This document shows positions 8,133-15,564 of a stretch of 33,394 nucleotides of DNA, piece after piece. The position numbers and the translations under genes are program-made. This DNA is from Erysipelotrichaceae bacterium RD49 (lineage in GTDB: Bacteria; Bacillota_I; Bacilli_A; Erysipelotrichales; Erysipelotrichaceae). The notes beneath the pieces are model-generated. The model was not told the DNA's origin. It searched no databases and worked only from the letters and a program-made list of their open reading frames with translations. Location of the stretch: assembly GCA_015233825.1 (NCBI GenBank), contig JADGIS010000009.1:1-33394 (forward strand), read 5' to 3'. Position 1 is the first letter of the stretch. Every line of letters starts with the position of its first letter.

Positions 8133-8828
8133 ATTTATTCTTCCTTAATCCAGTCTTTTCGCTGACTGGCCTTTTTTCTTTTATCTGTTCTTTAGCTCAA
8201 TCATAGTCTTTCTCATCCAAAACATCCACTTGATTTTTTTGATGAAGGATAGAGCTTTGCATTTGACTATGTTTATATCAGCGCTTTCATATGATTTATG
8301 AATCTTTTATAGAAATCCAATACTTTTTACAGCATAAACTTACCCATTAAAGAGAAGATAAGTATTCATTTTGAAAAGACCAATTCAACCGTCCGGGGGT
8401 TTCTTCTTGCTTAATGAATCTATAAATGTAGCATCAGCATCTTCTCCTTTTGCCCAAGCAAAACCAGTTGGAAGGAGCAAAAGCTTAAGGTTCCTGATTT
8501 TTTGTGACGAAAAATCCTGTTTATTCTTTTCACGTTACGATTTATTTTCTTGTCCTAAATAAAATTCATCTCATACGATTGATGAGCAATCCTGTTATTT
8601 GGTACAAGCCCTTTTTAAATTTGCCTTAGCTTGATGCGTATCGTAGTTTTAGCCTTTATACTGTCTTTGCTTACAATTTTTCTGTTCCATTCTCTCAAAA
8701 TTAAAACAGTATAAATATCCAAGAATGTAAGAAAACCGATTTTCTTACATTCACAGAAACGATTATTGGATGGCTTTTTCGGCTGTTTTCAAGTGTCCTG
8801 ACGTCACATTTTGAAAGATCGCGGATAG
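8133..8828. other. Long gap with hairpins but no supported gene
   Basis: There is no convincing ORF. The 63-codon frame at 8371-8562 lacks an ATG with a ribosome site and looks random. Three structures stand out. CCAGTC/GACTGG (8150-8155/8164-8169) reads as a plus-strand terminator or as a hairpin in the kinase 5' UTR. CTTTTGC (8447-8453) can pair with 8477-8483, or its TTTTGC with 8458-8463. A perfect 13-bp inverted repeat lies at 8723-8752. Confidence 0.5.
8723..8752. repeat. Perfect 13-bp inverted repeat
   Basis: GAATGTAAGAAAA is followed by a 4-base loop (CCGA) and its exact complement. No T tract follows on either side, so it is more like a protein-binding site or RNA hairpin than a terminator. 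It lies about 155 bp beyond the stop of the 170-residue minus-strand gene. Confidence 0.55.
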
Positions 8829-8860
8829 AAAAAACGGCCTGTACCTCTGGACAGACCGTT
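8829..8860 (-). terminator. Terminator of the 170-residue protein gene
   Basis: On the minus strand, AACGGTCTGTCC pairs imperfectly with GGTACAGGCCGTT and six T residues follow. It lies about 45 bp past the stop codon at 8907. Confidence 0.85.
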
Positions 8861-8906
8861 TGGTTGAATGATAATCAAATCGAGTTTTCTGGCGGTTAAG
8901 GGGCCG

Positions 8907-9419
8907 TTATTGTTTTTTGCCAGTCATCATGACGTTTTTGTTTTCACCTTTTCCATAGGCAATAGCGTCTTTCAAATAGCCTTGGTAAGTGTCAACCAGT
9001 GAGTCAAGATACTCTTCAGCTTCTTTGGATTCACCTTGTAAAGCAGTTAAAGCACAATGCGCAGCCGCTGCTTCGGTACCGGCTAAAATGGTCATCGCGA
9101 TGACTCTTGGAAATCCCTTGTATTCTTCCGTGCAGATTTCCTTGAATTCCTCTGTTTCGACGATGGAGTTGTAAACAGGCTGAATATTGGTCGACTGCTG
9201 CAGGATTTTCATCATGTTATCGGGGTTGTCAACATAGAGTCCAACCTGCTGGTAGCAGTAATCAAGCAGAGCCTGGTAGGTTTTGACATCTTCCATGCTG
9301 GATGCTTGCTCGCTCAGGGCTTTATAATTCGATTCCATGACCTTGTCAGTCATTGTAATGATCTCTTCAAGTTTTTCTTTGGTCAATAAGCGATGGAGTT
9401 CGCTGTGAATATCTTCCAT
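8907..9419 (-). CDS. Conserved-looking hypothetical helical protein
   Basis: The protein has 170 residues from the ATG at 9417-9419, chosen because a strong AGGGAGG lies 7-8 bases upstream; the frame stays open to 9476 without another ribosome site. It is all-helical and soluble in appearance. A small-residue-rich helix (VIAMTILAGTEAAAAHCALTALQG) lies near residues 105-130 and the tail is basic. No catalytic motif, signal peptide or metal-binding cluster is visible. It has its own terminator (8829-8860). No family is recognised. Confidence 0.75.
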   Translation of the reverse strand: MEDIHSELHRLLTKEKLEEIITMTDKVMESNYKALSEQASSMEDVKTYQALLDYCYQQVGLYVDNPDNMMKILQQSTNIQPVYNSIVETEEFKEICTEEYKGFPRVIAMTILAGTEAAAAHCALTALQGESKEAEEYLDSLVDTYQGYLKDAIAYGKGENKNVMMTGKKQ

Positions 9420-9588
9420 AAAATATTCCTCCCTGTTTTTATTGTAGAGCCTGCCAGAAAGATCTTGTTCTGACATGACTTTGCTTTTTTCTCTTCTTTC
9501 AAGCGATTGAAGTCTTATTTTGGCAAGAAACAGCTGAATCGGTTTTATTTATGATCATCTTTACAGGTATAAACCTCTTTTTCCTCCT

Positions 9589-10509
9589 CTAGCTTTCAAG
9601 ATCCTGCTGTGTAATCAGCAAGCTATAAAAGTACTGCTCCTGGAAGGCAGTTTTGGCCAAAATCTGCTGTGGTGAAATCCGGTTGGTTGTGGAAGATACC
9701 ATCCATTTGGTTTCAACGTCATTGAATCGATGCCATATCCCAATGACCTTTTCAGTGAAATCTCTCTGCGATGTATTGGCGTCTACAAGATATACATCCT
9801 GCTCTTGACCATCACCGCCGATAACTTCTGGTATATATCCATAATTGATTGGATAAACCAGGTCTGGATATTTAGGATGGACACTTCCAGCGGGCGGTCA
9901 ATTTTCCCTCGAATAGTCGTTTCAAGAATTGTCTGGTCCTGCTTAGCCAGATTGGCTTTCCAAGTTTCAAAGCTTTTTAAATCGATCATAAAGAAATAGT
10001 CCAAATTGCTGGCAAACTTCCCTTCCTCTTGAAGTTTTTGGATTTCGTTAATGGACATCCATCGGTAGGCCTGGCTTTCTTTGCCGGATGCTTGGTCAAG
10101 ATGAGGATCTCCTTGGTAGCCAAACAGCCAAACGTCCAATAAGTCTTGAAATACTTCGCCACTGATCGTTTCACGAATCTTCGAGAAGACAATCTGGCTG
10201 TTTGCTGGGTCCAAGTCGACGCCGATTTCTTCTTTCACTTCCCGCAGTGCTCCTTGCAGACTGGTTTCGCCTGCTATTACATGGCCGCCAGGACATTCCC
10301 ATTGGTTAGGATGACTTTTGCGTTTGGCTGATCTTTGCGCGATCAAAAACTGTCCTTTTTACATTGCGGATCCATACGTGAATGCAAAGATGAAACCGGT
10401 CTTTGGGGATTTTCTGGCCGCGCTCTATCCGTTCATCGGTCAAAATTCGGTCTTCGAGATACAAATTCCAGCGTTCACCTGACTCGATCTTTCCCTTTTG
10501 CTTTTCCAT
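9589..10509 (-). pseudogene. NUDIX hydrolase fused to an inorganic-pyrophosphatase-like domain, two frameshifts
   Basis: Three reading frames join into one ~306-residue protein. The N-terminal part starts at the ATG at 10507-10509 with GGAG 7 bases upstream and runs to IHVWIRNVK. A T5 run at 10356-10360 (A5 on the coding strand) has one base too many; removing it continues GQFLIAQRSAKRKSHPNQW and the NUDIX box GHVIAGE-x7-REVKEEIGV. Near 9887-9888 a G run is one base short. Restoring it gives IDRPLGSVHPKYPDLVYPIN, then YGYIPEVIGGDGQEQD, the start of a soluble inorganic pyrophosphatase fold, continuing to KVIGIWHRFND and LESstop at 9589. The pyrophosphatase metal motif (normally DGDPxD) reads DGQEQD, so one acidic ligand is missing. 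NUDIX enzymes hydrolyse nucleoside-diphosphate-linked substrates and release PPi or Pi, which would suit the second domain. The two shifts are of opposite sign and both lie in homopolymers, so assembly error is also possible. Confidence 0.75.
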
Positions 10510-10655
10510 ATTTGTTCTCCACAAAATCTGTTCTCTACAAATTCTAAGCTCTTTTTTCGCTGCTCTAACCCATTTCCCTGCTCAATTCAGCTTTATGCTT
10601 AACTTGCCTGTTGGTTTGATTATGTTTTGGGTACACGATTCTGAATTTTCTATTT

Positions 10656-10757
10656 AGGATCTCCTGAATATTTAGTCTCGCTGAACAGACTATTTATCTA
10701 CTTTATACCCAGTACATTTGGGGCTTATCTATCGGACCTTATTTTCCTGTGGCTTCT
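10656..10757 (+). repeat. Left arm of ~100-bp inverted repeat bounding a 1.5-kb island
   Basis: This segment matches the reverse complement of 12060-12160 over about 100 bases with scattered mismatches, by eye about 80-85 percent identical. The outermost part, AGGATCTCCTGAATATTTAG, is unchanged in both arms. An internal hairpin (TAGTCT / AGACTA) is present in this copy. It lies just beyond the stop of the YdjM-like gene. Confidence 0.8.
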
Positions 10758-10779
10758 TTCTTCATGCAGACATTTTGCG

Positions 10780-11367
10780 CTACCAGACCCAAATCTTGGC
10801 AGCAAACAAAATAGGAATCGTGATCAAACTTGCACTCATTAAAAATCGATTGGCGGCTCCTTTGGCATAACACAGATGCAGGCAGATCCGACTGTCTAAA
10901 GGGAAGAATAACTGGATTCCCCGTCGATTGAGCAGATCGAGCATTAAATGAGAAAGATAGCCAATCGCAAAATAAACTGCCAGTGATGGACTGATCAGAT
11001 TGACACAGACAGTAAACAAAAATAACGCAAGAATTGAGTGGGTAAAAGAGCGGTGATTGGTCCAGGCCCCGATCAGATACAAAAACACAAATCCCGCGCC
11101 GCCCATCCAGACTTCTTCTTCATTGGGATTGAGTCCAATACCAAAATCAAAGAGTTTTGAAGCATACAGCAAGCAGGCTGCTCCAATTAATCCGGTCAGC
11201 TGGCAGACCAGGACATCGTTTTTCGATTTCAAAGACACAATATCTACATCTGGTGCCACGCCTCCAAAGCCGCCCATCGCGATTGCAGCGGTGCATGCGA
11301 TTGGATTATTGGGTGCAATAGCCAAAGCCCAAAGAGCCCCCACACATAAATGGGTTTTACTCATCAT
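10780..11367 (-). CDS. YdjM-like membrane-bound metal-dependent hydrolase
   Basis: This 195-residue integral membrane protein has about five hydrophobic segments. The family hallmarks are an N-terminal SKTHLCVG; an acidic APDVDIVS pair after a Gly-rich stretch; the HRSFTHSIL motif; and GYLSHLMLDLLNRRGIQLFFP, in which conserved His and Asp residues would bind a metal. This matches the LexA-regulated YdjM family (DUF457), thought to be membrane metal-dependent hydrolases of unknown substrate. TAGGAG lies upstream of the two adjacent ATG codons at 11362-11367. It is the only intact gene in the island bounded by the inverted repeats at 10656-10757 and 12060-12160, next to a dead toxin-antitoxin pair, which suggests that it was acquired. 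No LexA box was recognised upstream. Confidence 0.85.
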   Translation of the reverse strand: MMSKTHLCVGALWALAIAPNNPIACTAAIAMGGFGGVAPDVDIVSLKSKNDVLVCQLTGLIGAACLLYASKLFDFGIGLNPNEEEVWMGGAGFVFLYLIGAWTNHRSFTHSILALFLFTVCVNLISPSLAVYFAIGYLSHLMLDLLNRRGIQLFFPLDSRICLHLCYAKGAANRFLMSASLITIPILFAAKIWVW

Positions 11368-11682
11368 AGTCCTATTCTCCTATTCCCCGTTTGGAACTTG
11401 ACAAGCTGCCAGTGGGGATTTTTTCGTCTCATTGATCTTCAAACCATTCCAATTCCGACTTAATGATCTTCTATGGATACATTTTATTGACTCAATTTCA
11501 TGATTTTTCATTCTTTTGAATATTTAATTTCCACGACTCAGTTTTTAGCCCAAAAGAAAAATGCATGGTCATCAAACCAGAACAGTTTGAATTCATGCAC
11601 TTACTATACAATAAATTACGGATTATATGCTCAAAGAAATAGATCCACTTTACAAAATCTCTATAAATTTTCAAACATTCTG
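11368..11682. other. AT-rich gap inside the island, no gene seen
   Basis: This stretch lies between the YdjM-like gene and the brnA remnant. The remainder of a brnA gene would be expected here, but no recognisable antitoxin sequence remains in any frame. Open frames on the plus strand are low-complexity and unsupported. Confidence 0.5.
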
Positions 11683-11754
11683 CTAGTGAACTACTCGGTC
11701 ATTGAATGGCCGAGGATTCCCGCTCCATGTCCTAAAATTATATTCGTCACGCAT
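11683..11754 (-). pseudogene. brnA: brnA antitoxin remnant (N-terminal 23 codons)
   Basis: The ATG overlaps the end of the brnT remnant (ATGCGTGA), the usual brnTA overlap. It encodes MRDEYNFRTWSGNPRPFNDR and then a stop at 11683. The MRxEYxF..xxNP opening is typical of BrnA, the DNA-binding antitoxin that also represses its operon. The ribbon-helix-helix domain that should follow is absent. Confidence 0.55.
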
Positions 11755-12054
11755 ATTTTTCACCATTCCTTTCCCAATACACATTTTCTTCCTTTCGAGT
11801 GGCTCTTCTCGCCGATATAATTCGAATCACTTCACCCTCCTGTCTGAAACAATGAACAATAGTAAGACAATTCATTCTTTCACTATATCTAACAATCAAA
11901 AAGTGCTCTTCTTCTTCCAAAATAGAATGGTCAGGATCTGGAATTACCAGGGTATCAAAGTCATAAAATACGGAAACAGTTTCTTCTAAATATGATGCTT
12001 TTTCTCATTAATCCGATTCTTATTTTCATCTCACTCGAAGTCTATCTTGTTCAT
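11747..12054 (-). pseudogene. brnT: brnT toxin pseudogene (nonsense plus frameshift)
   Basis: Stitching frames gives a BrnT-family RNase toxin. MNKIDFE is followed by TGA at 12031-12033 where the family has Trp, then DENKNRINEKKHHI. A frameshift near 11988-11991 follows, then GLU-rich EETVSVFYDFDTLVIPDPDH, SILEEEEHFLIVRYSE, VIRIISARRATRKE and a stop at 11747. The IPDPDHS and RIISARRAT blocks are the most typical BrnT motifs. BrnT normally cleaves mRNA and is neutralised by BrnA encoded just downstream. Here both partners are broken. Other genes in the window end in TGA, so recoding as Trp is unlikely. Confidence 0.8.
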
Positions 12055-12059
12055 ACTTA

Positions 12060-12160
12060 GGAACCACAGGAAAACAAGGCCCAATAGATAAACTCCAATT
12101 TTACTGTATATAAAGTAGATAAACAGTCTGTTCAGCGGGACTAAATATTCAGGAGATCCT
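12060..12160 (-). repeat. Right arm of ~100-bp inverted repeat bounding the island
   Basis: This is the inverted partner of 10656-10757. It lies immediately upstream of the brnT remnant and ends with AGGAGATCCT. No clear target-site duplication is visible outside the two arms. Confidence 0.8.
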
Positions 12161-12584
12161 TATATGGATAATTATCATGCCAGTAATTGCCAACCTTTCA
12201 CTTTAATTGAGCACTTAGTCATAGCATCAAAAAAGCGATAACTAATCCACCATCTGACTTCACTGCCCATTCTCCTGTTCAAAAATTTTGATATTTCACT
12301 GCTCCTCACTCGATATGAATTCCTGATGGAAGTGTTTTACACGGTTCATCGTGTTGAAAGGAAGAAGAATAAAAAGACTATTCTTTTCGCGGCGTCGTGT
12401 GTCCTAAGGTACCGTGTTTTTCTTATTGAAAAATTTGCAGACAGATTGATTCTGCTGTTCACGTTTTTGTCTTTTCCCCACCTCTAGTAACAATCTTGTC
12501 AGGACAATCCTTCATATACACCACTGCTGTCATGTCGATCCTGACAGTTTTTGATTGTGAAACTGCATTTATGTAACCTTCTCA
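12161..12584. other. Gap with no gene seen
   Basis: Nothing recognisable as a gene or known RNA lies between the island's right repeat and the rlmD terminator. The composition is mixed, with no long open frame and no strong promoter. Confidence 0.45.
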
Positions 12585-12622
12585 AAAAGAATCGCCCAGA
12601 GATTCTATCTTCTCTGGGCGAT
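12585..12622 (-). terminator. Terminator of rlmD
   Basis: A perfect 12-bp stem on the minus strand (ATCGCCCAGAGA with TCTCTGGGCGAT) has an 8-base loop and is followed by TCTTTTT. It starts 10 bp beyond the stop codon at 12632. Confidence 0.9.
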
Positions 12623-12631
12623 GGCTTTTCA

Positions 12632-13903
12632 CTACTTATTCTTGTTTCGCTTGGATTGTTTCAGCTCCCGCAGGGCTTTTTCATAAGGATTGAGCTCCTT
12701 TTTCGACTTCTGAATGCCTTTTGAAGGACTCTTCTTCTCAAAAGCCTTCGGTTTTTCTTTAGCTGGTGTCAGCAGAACTATACTCTCGACATGTTTGGTA
12801 TTAGGAAACATATCGACCAGTTCCATCGTCTTGGTTGTATAGCCAAGGCGGGCAAACTGGCGCAGATCACGAACCTGGGTCTGGGGATCACAGGAGATAT
12901 ATAGGATTTTTTCTGGCTCTAAAGAACAAGCTGAGCTGATAAACTCCCGGCTCGTTCCGGCCCGAGGCGGATCAAGAATGATGGCATCATAGCGTTTATG
13001 GCTGCGTGCGGCTTCTTCCATAAACTTAGTTGAATCCATGGCTACAAAGCGGGCATTGGTAATCCCATTTTGCTTCGCATTGAAGCGGGCATTTTCAACG
13101 GCATCTTTATTGATTTCAACACCTGTTACCTGACCACAATCAGCACCCAGTGAAAGACCGATGGTTCCCACGCCGCAATACGTATCTAAAACATCATCTC
13201 TTGGATTGAGATCCAACATCTCCTTGGCTAACTGGTAGAGTACCTCACACTGGTCGTGATTGATTTGGTAAAAAGAAGAGGCAGTAAAGGTGATTTTCAA
13301 GCCGGCTAAAATATCGGTAATGGTTCCATTACCATATAAAACCAGGGTCTGGTCCTGCAGGACGATGGAGGTGTCGCGTGGATTGATATTTTGCAAAATG
13401 GTTTTAATCTGCGGAAATTTTTCCCGCAGTGCATTGACTAAATTTTTGCGGGATGGAAACTCTTTGGTGGACGTGACAAAAACGACCATCACTTCGTCAG
13501 TTGCCTTGGCATAGCGAATCAAGACATGACGCAGCAGGCCGGTTCCTGTTTTGGGTGAGTAAAGCTGGATTTTCATCGAGTCAACAAGCCGCGTGATTTC
13601 TTCTAAAATCTCGTTGACTAACCCTGGCTGCATGCGGCAGCCCTTAGAATTGACAACCCGGTGTGAATGCGGGGCATACAATCCGCTGTAGACCTTCTTA
13701 TCTTTATCTTTCGCAAACCCATAAATGACCTTGTTGCGGTAAGCAATTGCACTTTCAGCCATATGTACAGGCATGACGGTAATTTTTAATTTGGCATCAT
13801 CGACCAGTTTCTGGACTTCCTGCTGTTTGAGCTCGCCTTGTTTGGCATACGACATTTTCAGCAGTTCGCATCCTCCGCATTGTTTTGCGACTGGACAATT
13901 CAT
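12632..13903 (-). CDS. rlmD: 23S rRNA (uracil-C5)-methyltransferase, RlmD/RlmCD type
   Basis: This 423-residue TrmA/RumA-family enzyme transfers a methyl group from SAM to C5 of uridine in 23S rRNA (U1939 for RlmD; U747 and U1939 for the dual RlmCD known in some Firmicutes). Four cysteines for a [4Fe-4S] cluster are visible: C3, C9 and C12 in NCPVAKQCGGC, and C89 in SKGCRMQPG. The SAM-binding core holds VLDTYCGVGTIGLSL and ILDPPRAG. The catalytic Cys is in YISCDPQTQVRDL and the general base Glu in NTKHVESIVLL. There is no N-terminal TRAM domain, since the cluster motif begins at residue 3. The C-terminal tail is Lys-rich and may help to bind RNA. GGAGGG lies 6 bases upstream of the ATG. It is divergent from the mgtE operon. 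Confidence 0.93.
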   Translation of the reverse strand: MNCPVAKQCGGCELLKMSYAKQGELKQQEVQKLVDDAKLKITVMPVHMAESAIAYRNKVIYGFAKDKDKKVYSGLYAPHSHRVVNSKGCRMQPGLVNEILEEITRLVDSMKIQLYSPKTGTGLLRHVLIRYAKATDEVMVVFVTSTKEFPSRKNLVNALREKFPQIKTILQNINPRDTSIVLQDQTLVLYGNGTITDILAGLKITFTASSFYQINHDQCEVLYQLAKEMLDLNPRDDVLDTYCGVGTIGLSLGADCGQVTGVEINKDAVENARFNAKQNGITNARFVAMDSTKFMEEAARSHKRYDAIILDPPRAGTSREFISSACSLEPEKILYISCDPQTQVRDLRQFARLGYTTKTMELVDMFPNTKHVESIVLLTPAKEKPKAFEKKSPSKGIQKSKKELNPYEKALRELKQSKRNKNK

Positions 13904-13986
13904 AATTATCCCTCCAAATCTTTTGTTTCATTGTTACATATCTTTTGCACCTCAGCAAAAGCAGACAACTGACAAGATTTCCGGAT

Positions 13987-14010
13987 TATAATGAAACCGA
14001 ATGTGAGGTG
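13987..14010 (+). promoter_or_regulatory. mgtE operon -10 box, start region and leader Shine-Dalgarno
   Basis: A perfect TATAAT lies at 13987-13992, preceded by a weak -35 region, so transcription should start near 13999. GAGGTG at 14005-14010 is 6 bases upstream of the leader ATG, giving a leader ORF with a short, efficient 5' end. Confidence 0.65.
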
Positions 14011-14016
14011 ACCCCG

Positions 14017-14088
14017 ATGACAAACGATGACCCGGCTCCGGATGTGATTGAACAAACGGGGCAGCCTTTTTTTAGAGATCCTTCATGA
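14017..14088 (+). CDS. Candidate Mg2+-sensing leader peptide of the mgtE operon
   Basis: This is a 23-codon ORF with its own Shine-Dalgarno site (GAGGTG at 14005-14010), ending in TGA 30 bases before the mgtE start. The peptide begins MTNDDPAPDVIEQ and ends PFFRDPS, so three Asp and two Pro fall within residues 4-9. In enterobacteria, MgtL (which begins MEPDPTPLP) senses low Mg2+ because acidic and Pro-rich nascent chains destabilise the ribosome, changing RNA folding and switching on mgtA. The resemblance here is in composition and position, not homology. Inside the ORF lies an intrinsic-terminator-like hairpin with a U7 tract (14034-14073), whose 5' arm overlaps codons 6-8 (Pro-Ala-Pro). 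This is short enough to arise by chance; the promoter, ribosome site, attenuator and Mg2+ transporter context together make the case. Confidence 0.6.
   Translation: MTNDDPAPDVIEQTGQPFFRDPS
14034..14073 (+). terminator. Attenuator-like terminator within the mgtE leader ORF
   Basis: GGCTCC (14034-14039) pairs with GG-C-AGCC (14060-14066) with one bulged C, followed directly by seven T at 14067-14073. A ribosome on codons 6-8 would block the 5' arm. An alternative pairing puts CCCCG (14012-14016) with CGGGG (14057-14061). Confidence 0.55.
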
Positions 14089-14106
14089 TCTTTTCCTTCT
14101 GCCCCG
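14057..14106 (+). promoter_or_regulatory. Alternative hairpin ending at the mgtE Shine-Dalgarno site
   Basis: CGGGGCAG (14057-14064) pairs perfectly with CTGCCCCG (14099-14106), which abuts the AAGGAGG ribosome site at 14107-14113. It uses the same bases as the 3' arm of the attenuator hairpin, so the two are mutually exclusive. Confidence 0.5.
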
Positions 14107-14118
14107 AAGGAGGTTAAG

Positions 14119-15552
14119 ATGAGTGACGTTCAAAATTCTGCACTGCCTGTCAATTCCGGCAGTCAGCAGCGTCCGGATTATGAAAACCAGATTCTCGAGC
14201 TGATCAGTAAAACTATCTCTCCCAAAGCCCTGAGAGATGAGCTCGAAGACTATCATGCCAATGATATAGCGGATGCATTTACCAGACTGGATGATGCCGC
14301 CAGAGAAAAGCTGTTCAAGCTGCTCGATGCGGATCGTCTGGCGGAAATCATCCCCTATTTAGATGCTGATGAACAGGCTGGCTACCTGAATTCCATCAAC
14401 ATCAAAAAGACCCTGGCCATTCTGGCCGAAATGGAGCCGCAGGATGCCGGCCGCATTCTCAAGCGGATTTCCAAGACCCGCCGGGAAGTGATTTTTGAAC
14501 TTCTCGATGCTGAAACCAGACGGAATTTAAAGCGTATTTATGCTTACAGCGACGATGAAATCGGTTCGCAGATGTCGACCGATTTTATCGAAATTCCCCG
14601 CTATTACAATATTAAAGAAACGATGCGCTCACTGCGCGACCAGGCCAGAGAAAGCGATACCGATAACATTTCTCTGGTCTATGTCATTGACGAAAATGGC
14701 TTATATTATGGTGCAATCCGCATTCAGGATTTATTTGCAGCCAGAGCCAATACCAATCTGGAAGATATCATTCAAGTCAACTTCCCGATTGTTTACGCCA
14801 ATGAAACCATTGACTCGTTGATGGAAGATTTAAAGGACTACGATGAAGATTCGATTCCGGTTTTAAACAATGACAACCAGATCGAAGGGATTATTACCAA
14901 GTCAAGACTTCTGCAGTTATTCGATCAGGAAATGAAAGAAGACTATGCCAAGCTGGCTGGTCTTTCGGCGCAGGAAGATTTAAAGGAAACCGTATTTCGT
15001 TCGATTGTCAAACGAACCCCCTGGCTGATCCTGCTTTTATTTTTGTCTTTGCTTGTATCAGCCGTGATCTCGATGTTTGAAAGCGTCGTAGCCAAACTGA
15101 CGGTTGCCGTGGTCTTCCAATCCTTGATTTTGGATATGTCTGGCAATGTCGGCACCCAATCGTTAGCCGTCTCCATACGCGTTTTGGCCGATCCTGAGCT
15201 GACACGCACGCAGCGCTGGAAACTGATGCTGAAGGAAGTTCGGGCGGGTGCAGTCAATGGACTGATTATTGGAACGGGATCGGCTTTGGTGCTGACTTTG
15301 TTTATCCACTTTTTTTCCGGTTATGTCTGGCTGCAGGCCAGCGCAATCGCCCTATGCATCGGTCTGGCGATGGTAACCGCGATGATCATTTCCTCCTTTA
15401 CCGGCACAGCGATTCCAATCGCCCTTTCTGCCTGGGGAATTGATCCGGCAGCCGCTTCCGGTCCATTGATCACCACGCTCAATGACTTGATTGGTGCGAC
15501 TACGTATTACTCCATGATCTGGGTGTTTTTGATCCAGATGCTTCATATTTAG
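14119..15552 (+). CDS. mgtE: Magnesium transporter MgtE, copy 1
   Basis: This 477-residue MgtE-family Mg2+ channel has the expected order. The soluble MgtE N domain (about 25-150) is followed by a CBS pair (about 155-285, including DEDSIPVLNNDNQIEGIITKSRL) and five membrane helices (from about 300). The pore signature is SGPLITTLNDLIGATTYY, whose Asp lines the ion path in family structures. The acidic N and CBS domains bind Mg2+ and close the channel when Mg2+ is plentiful. AAGGAGG lies 5 bases upstream of the ATG, behind the leader ORF described above. Only 12 bases separate its stop from copy 2, so the two form an operon. The N-terminal 20 residues are variable and probably disordered. Confidence 0.95.
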   Translation: MSDVQNSALPVNSGSQQRPDYENQILELISKTISPKALRDELEDYHANDIADAFTRLDDAAREKLFKLLDADRLAEIIPYLDADEQAGYLNSINIKKTLAILAEMEPQDAGRILKRISKTRREVIFELLDAETRRNLKRIYAYSDDEIGSQMSTDFIEIPRYYNIKETMRSLRDQARESDTDNISLVYVIDENGLYYGAIRIQDLFAARANTNLEDIIQVNFPIVYANETIDSLMEDLKDYDEDSIPVLNNDNQIEGIITKSRLLQLFDQEMKEDYAKLAGLSAQEDLKETVFRSIVKRTPWLILLLFLSLLVSAVISMFESVVAKLTVAVVFQSLILDMSGNVGTQSLAVSIRVLADPELTRTQRWKLMLKEVRAGAVNGLIIGTGSALVLTLFIHFFSGYVWLQASAIALCIGLAMVTAMIISSFTGTAIPIALSAWGIDPAAASGPLITTLNDLIGATTYYSMIWVFLIQMLHI

Positions 15553-15564
15553 GAGGACGCATGT

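Noticed and set aside
8371-8562. 63-codon frame in the gap upstream of the kinase
   Set aside because: It starts at TTG without a ribosome site and has random-looking composition.
11500-11989. Plus-strand frames of 106 and 95 codons in the island
   Set aside because: They are Asn/Phe/Ser-rich shadows opposite the brnTA remnant.
12031-12033. TGA read as Trp (alternative genetic code) in brnT
   Set aside because: Other intact genes here, such as the MalY/PatB lyase, end naturally in TGA, and brnT also has a frameshift, so it is a pseudogene.
13990-14118. M-box (ykoK) Mg2+ riboswitch upstream of mgtE
   Set aside because: The region is too short (~120 nt) and lacks the conserved M-box blocks; only a loose AGGTGA match was seen, which fits a Shine-Dalgarno site better.
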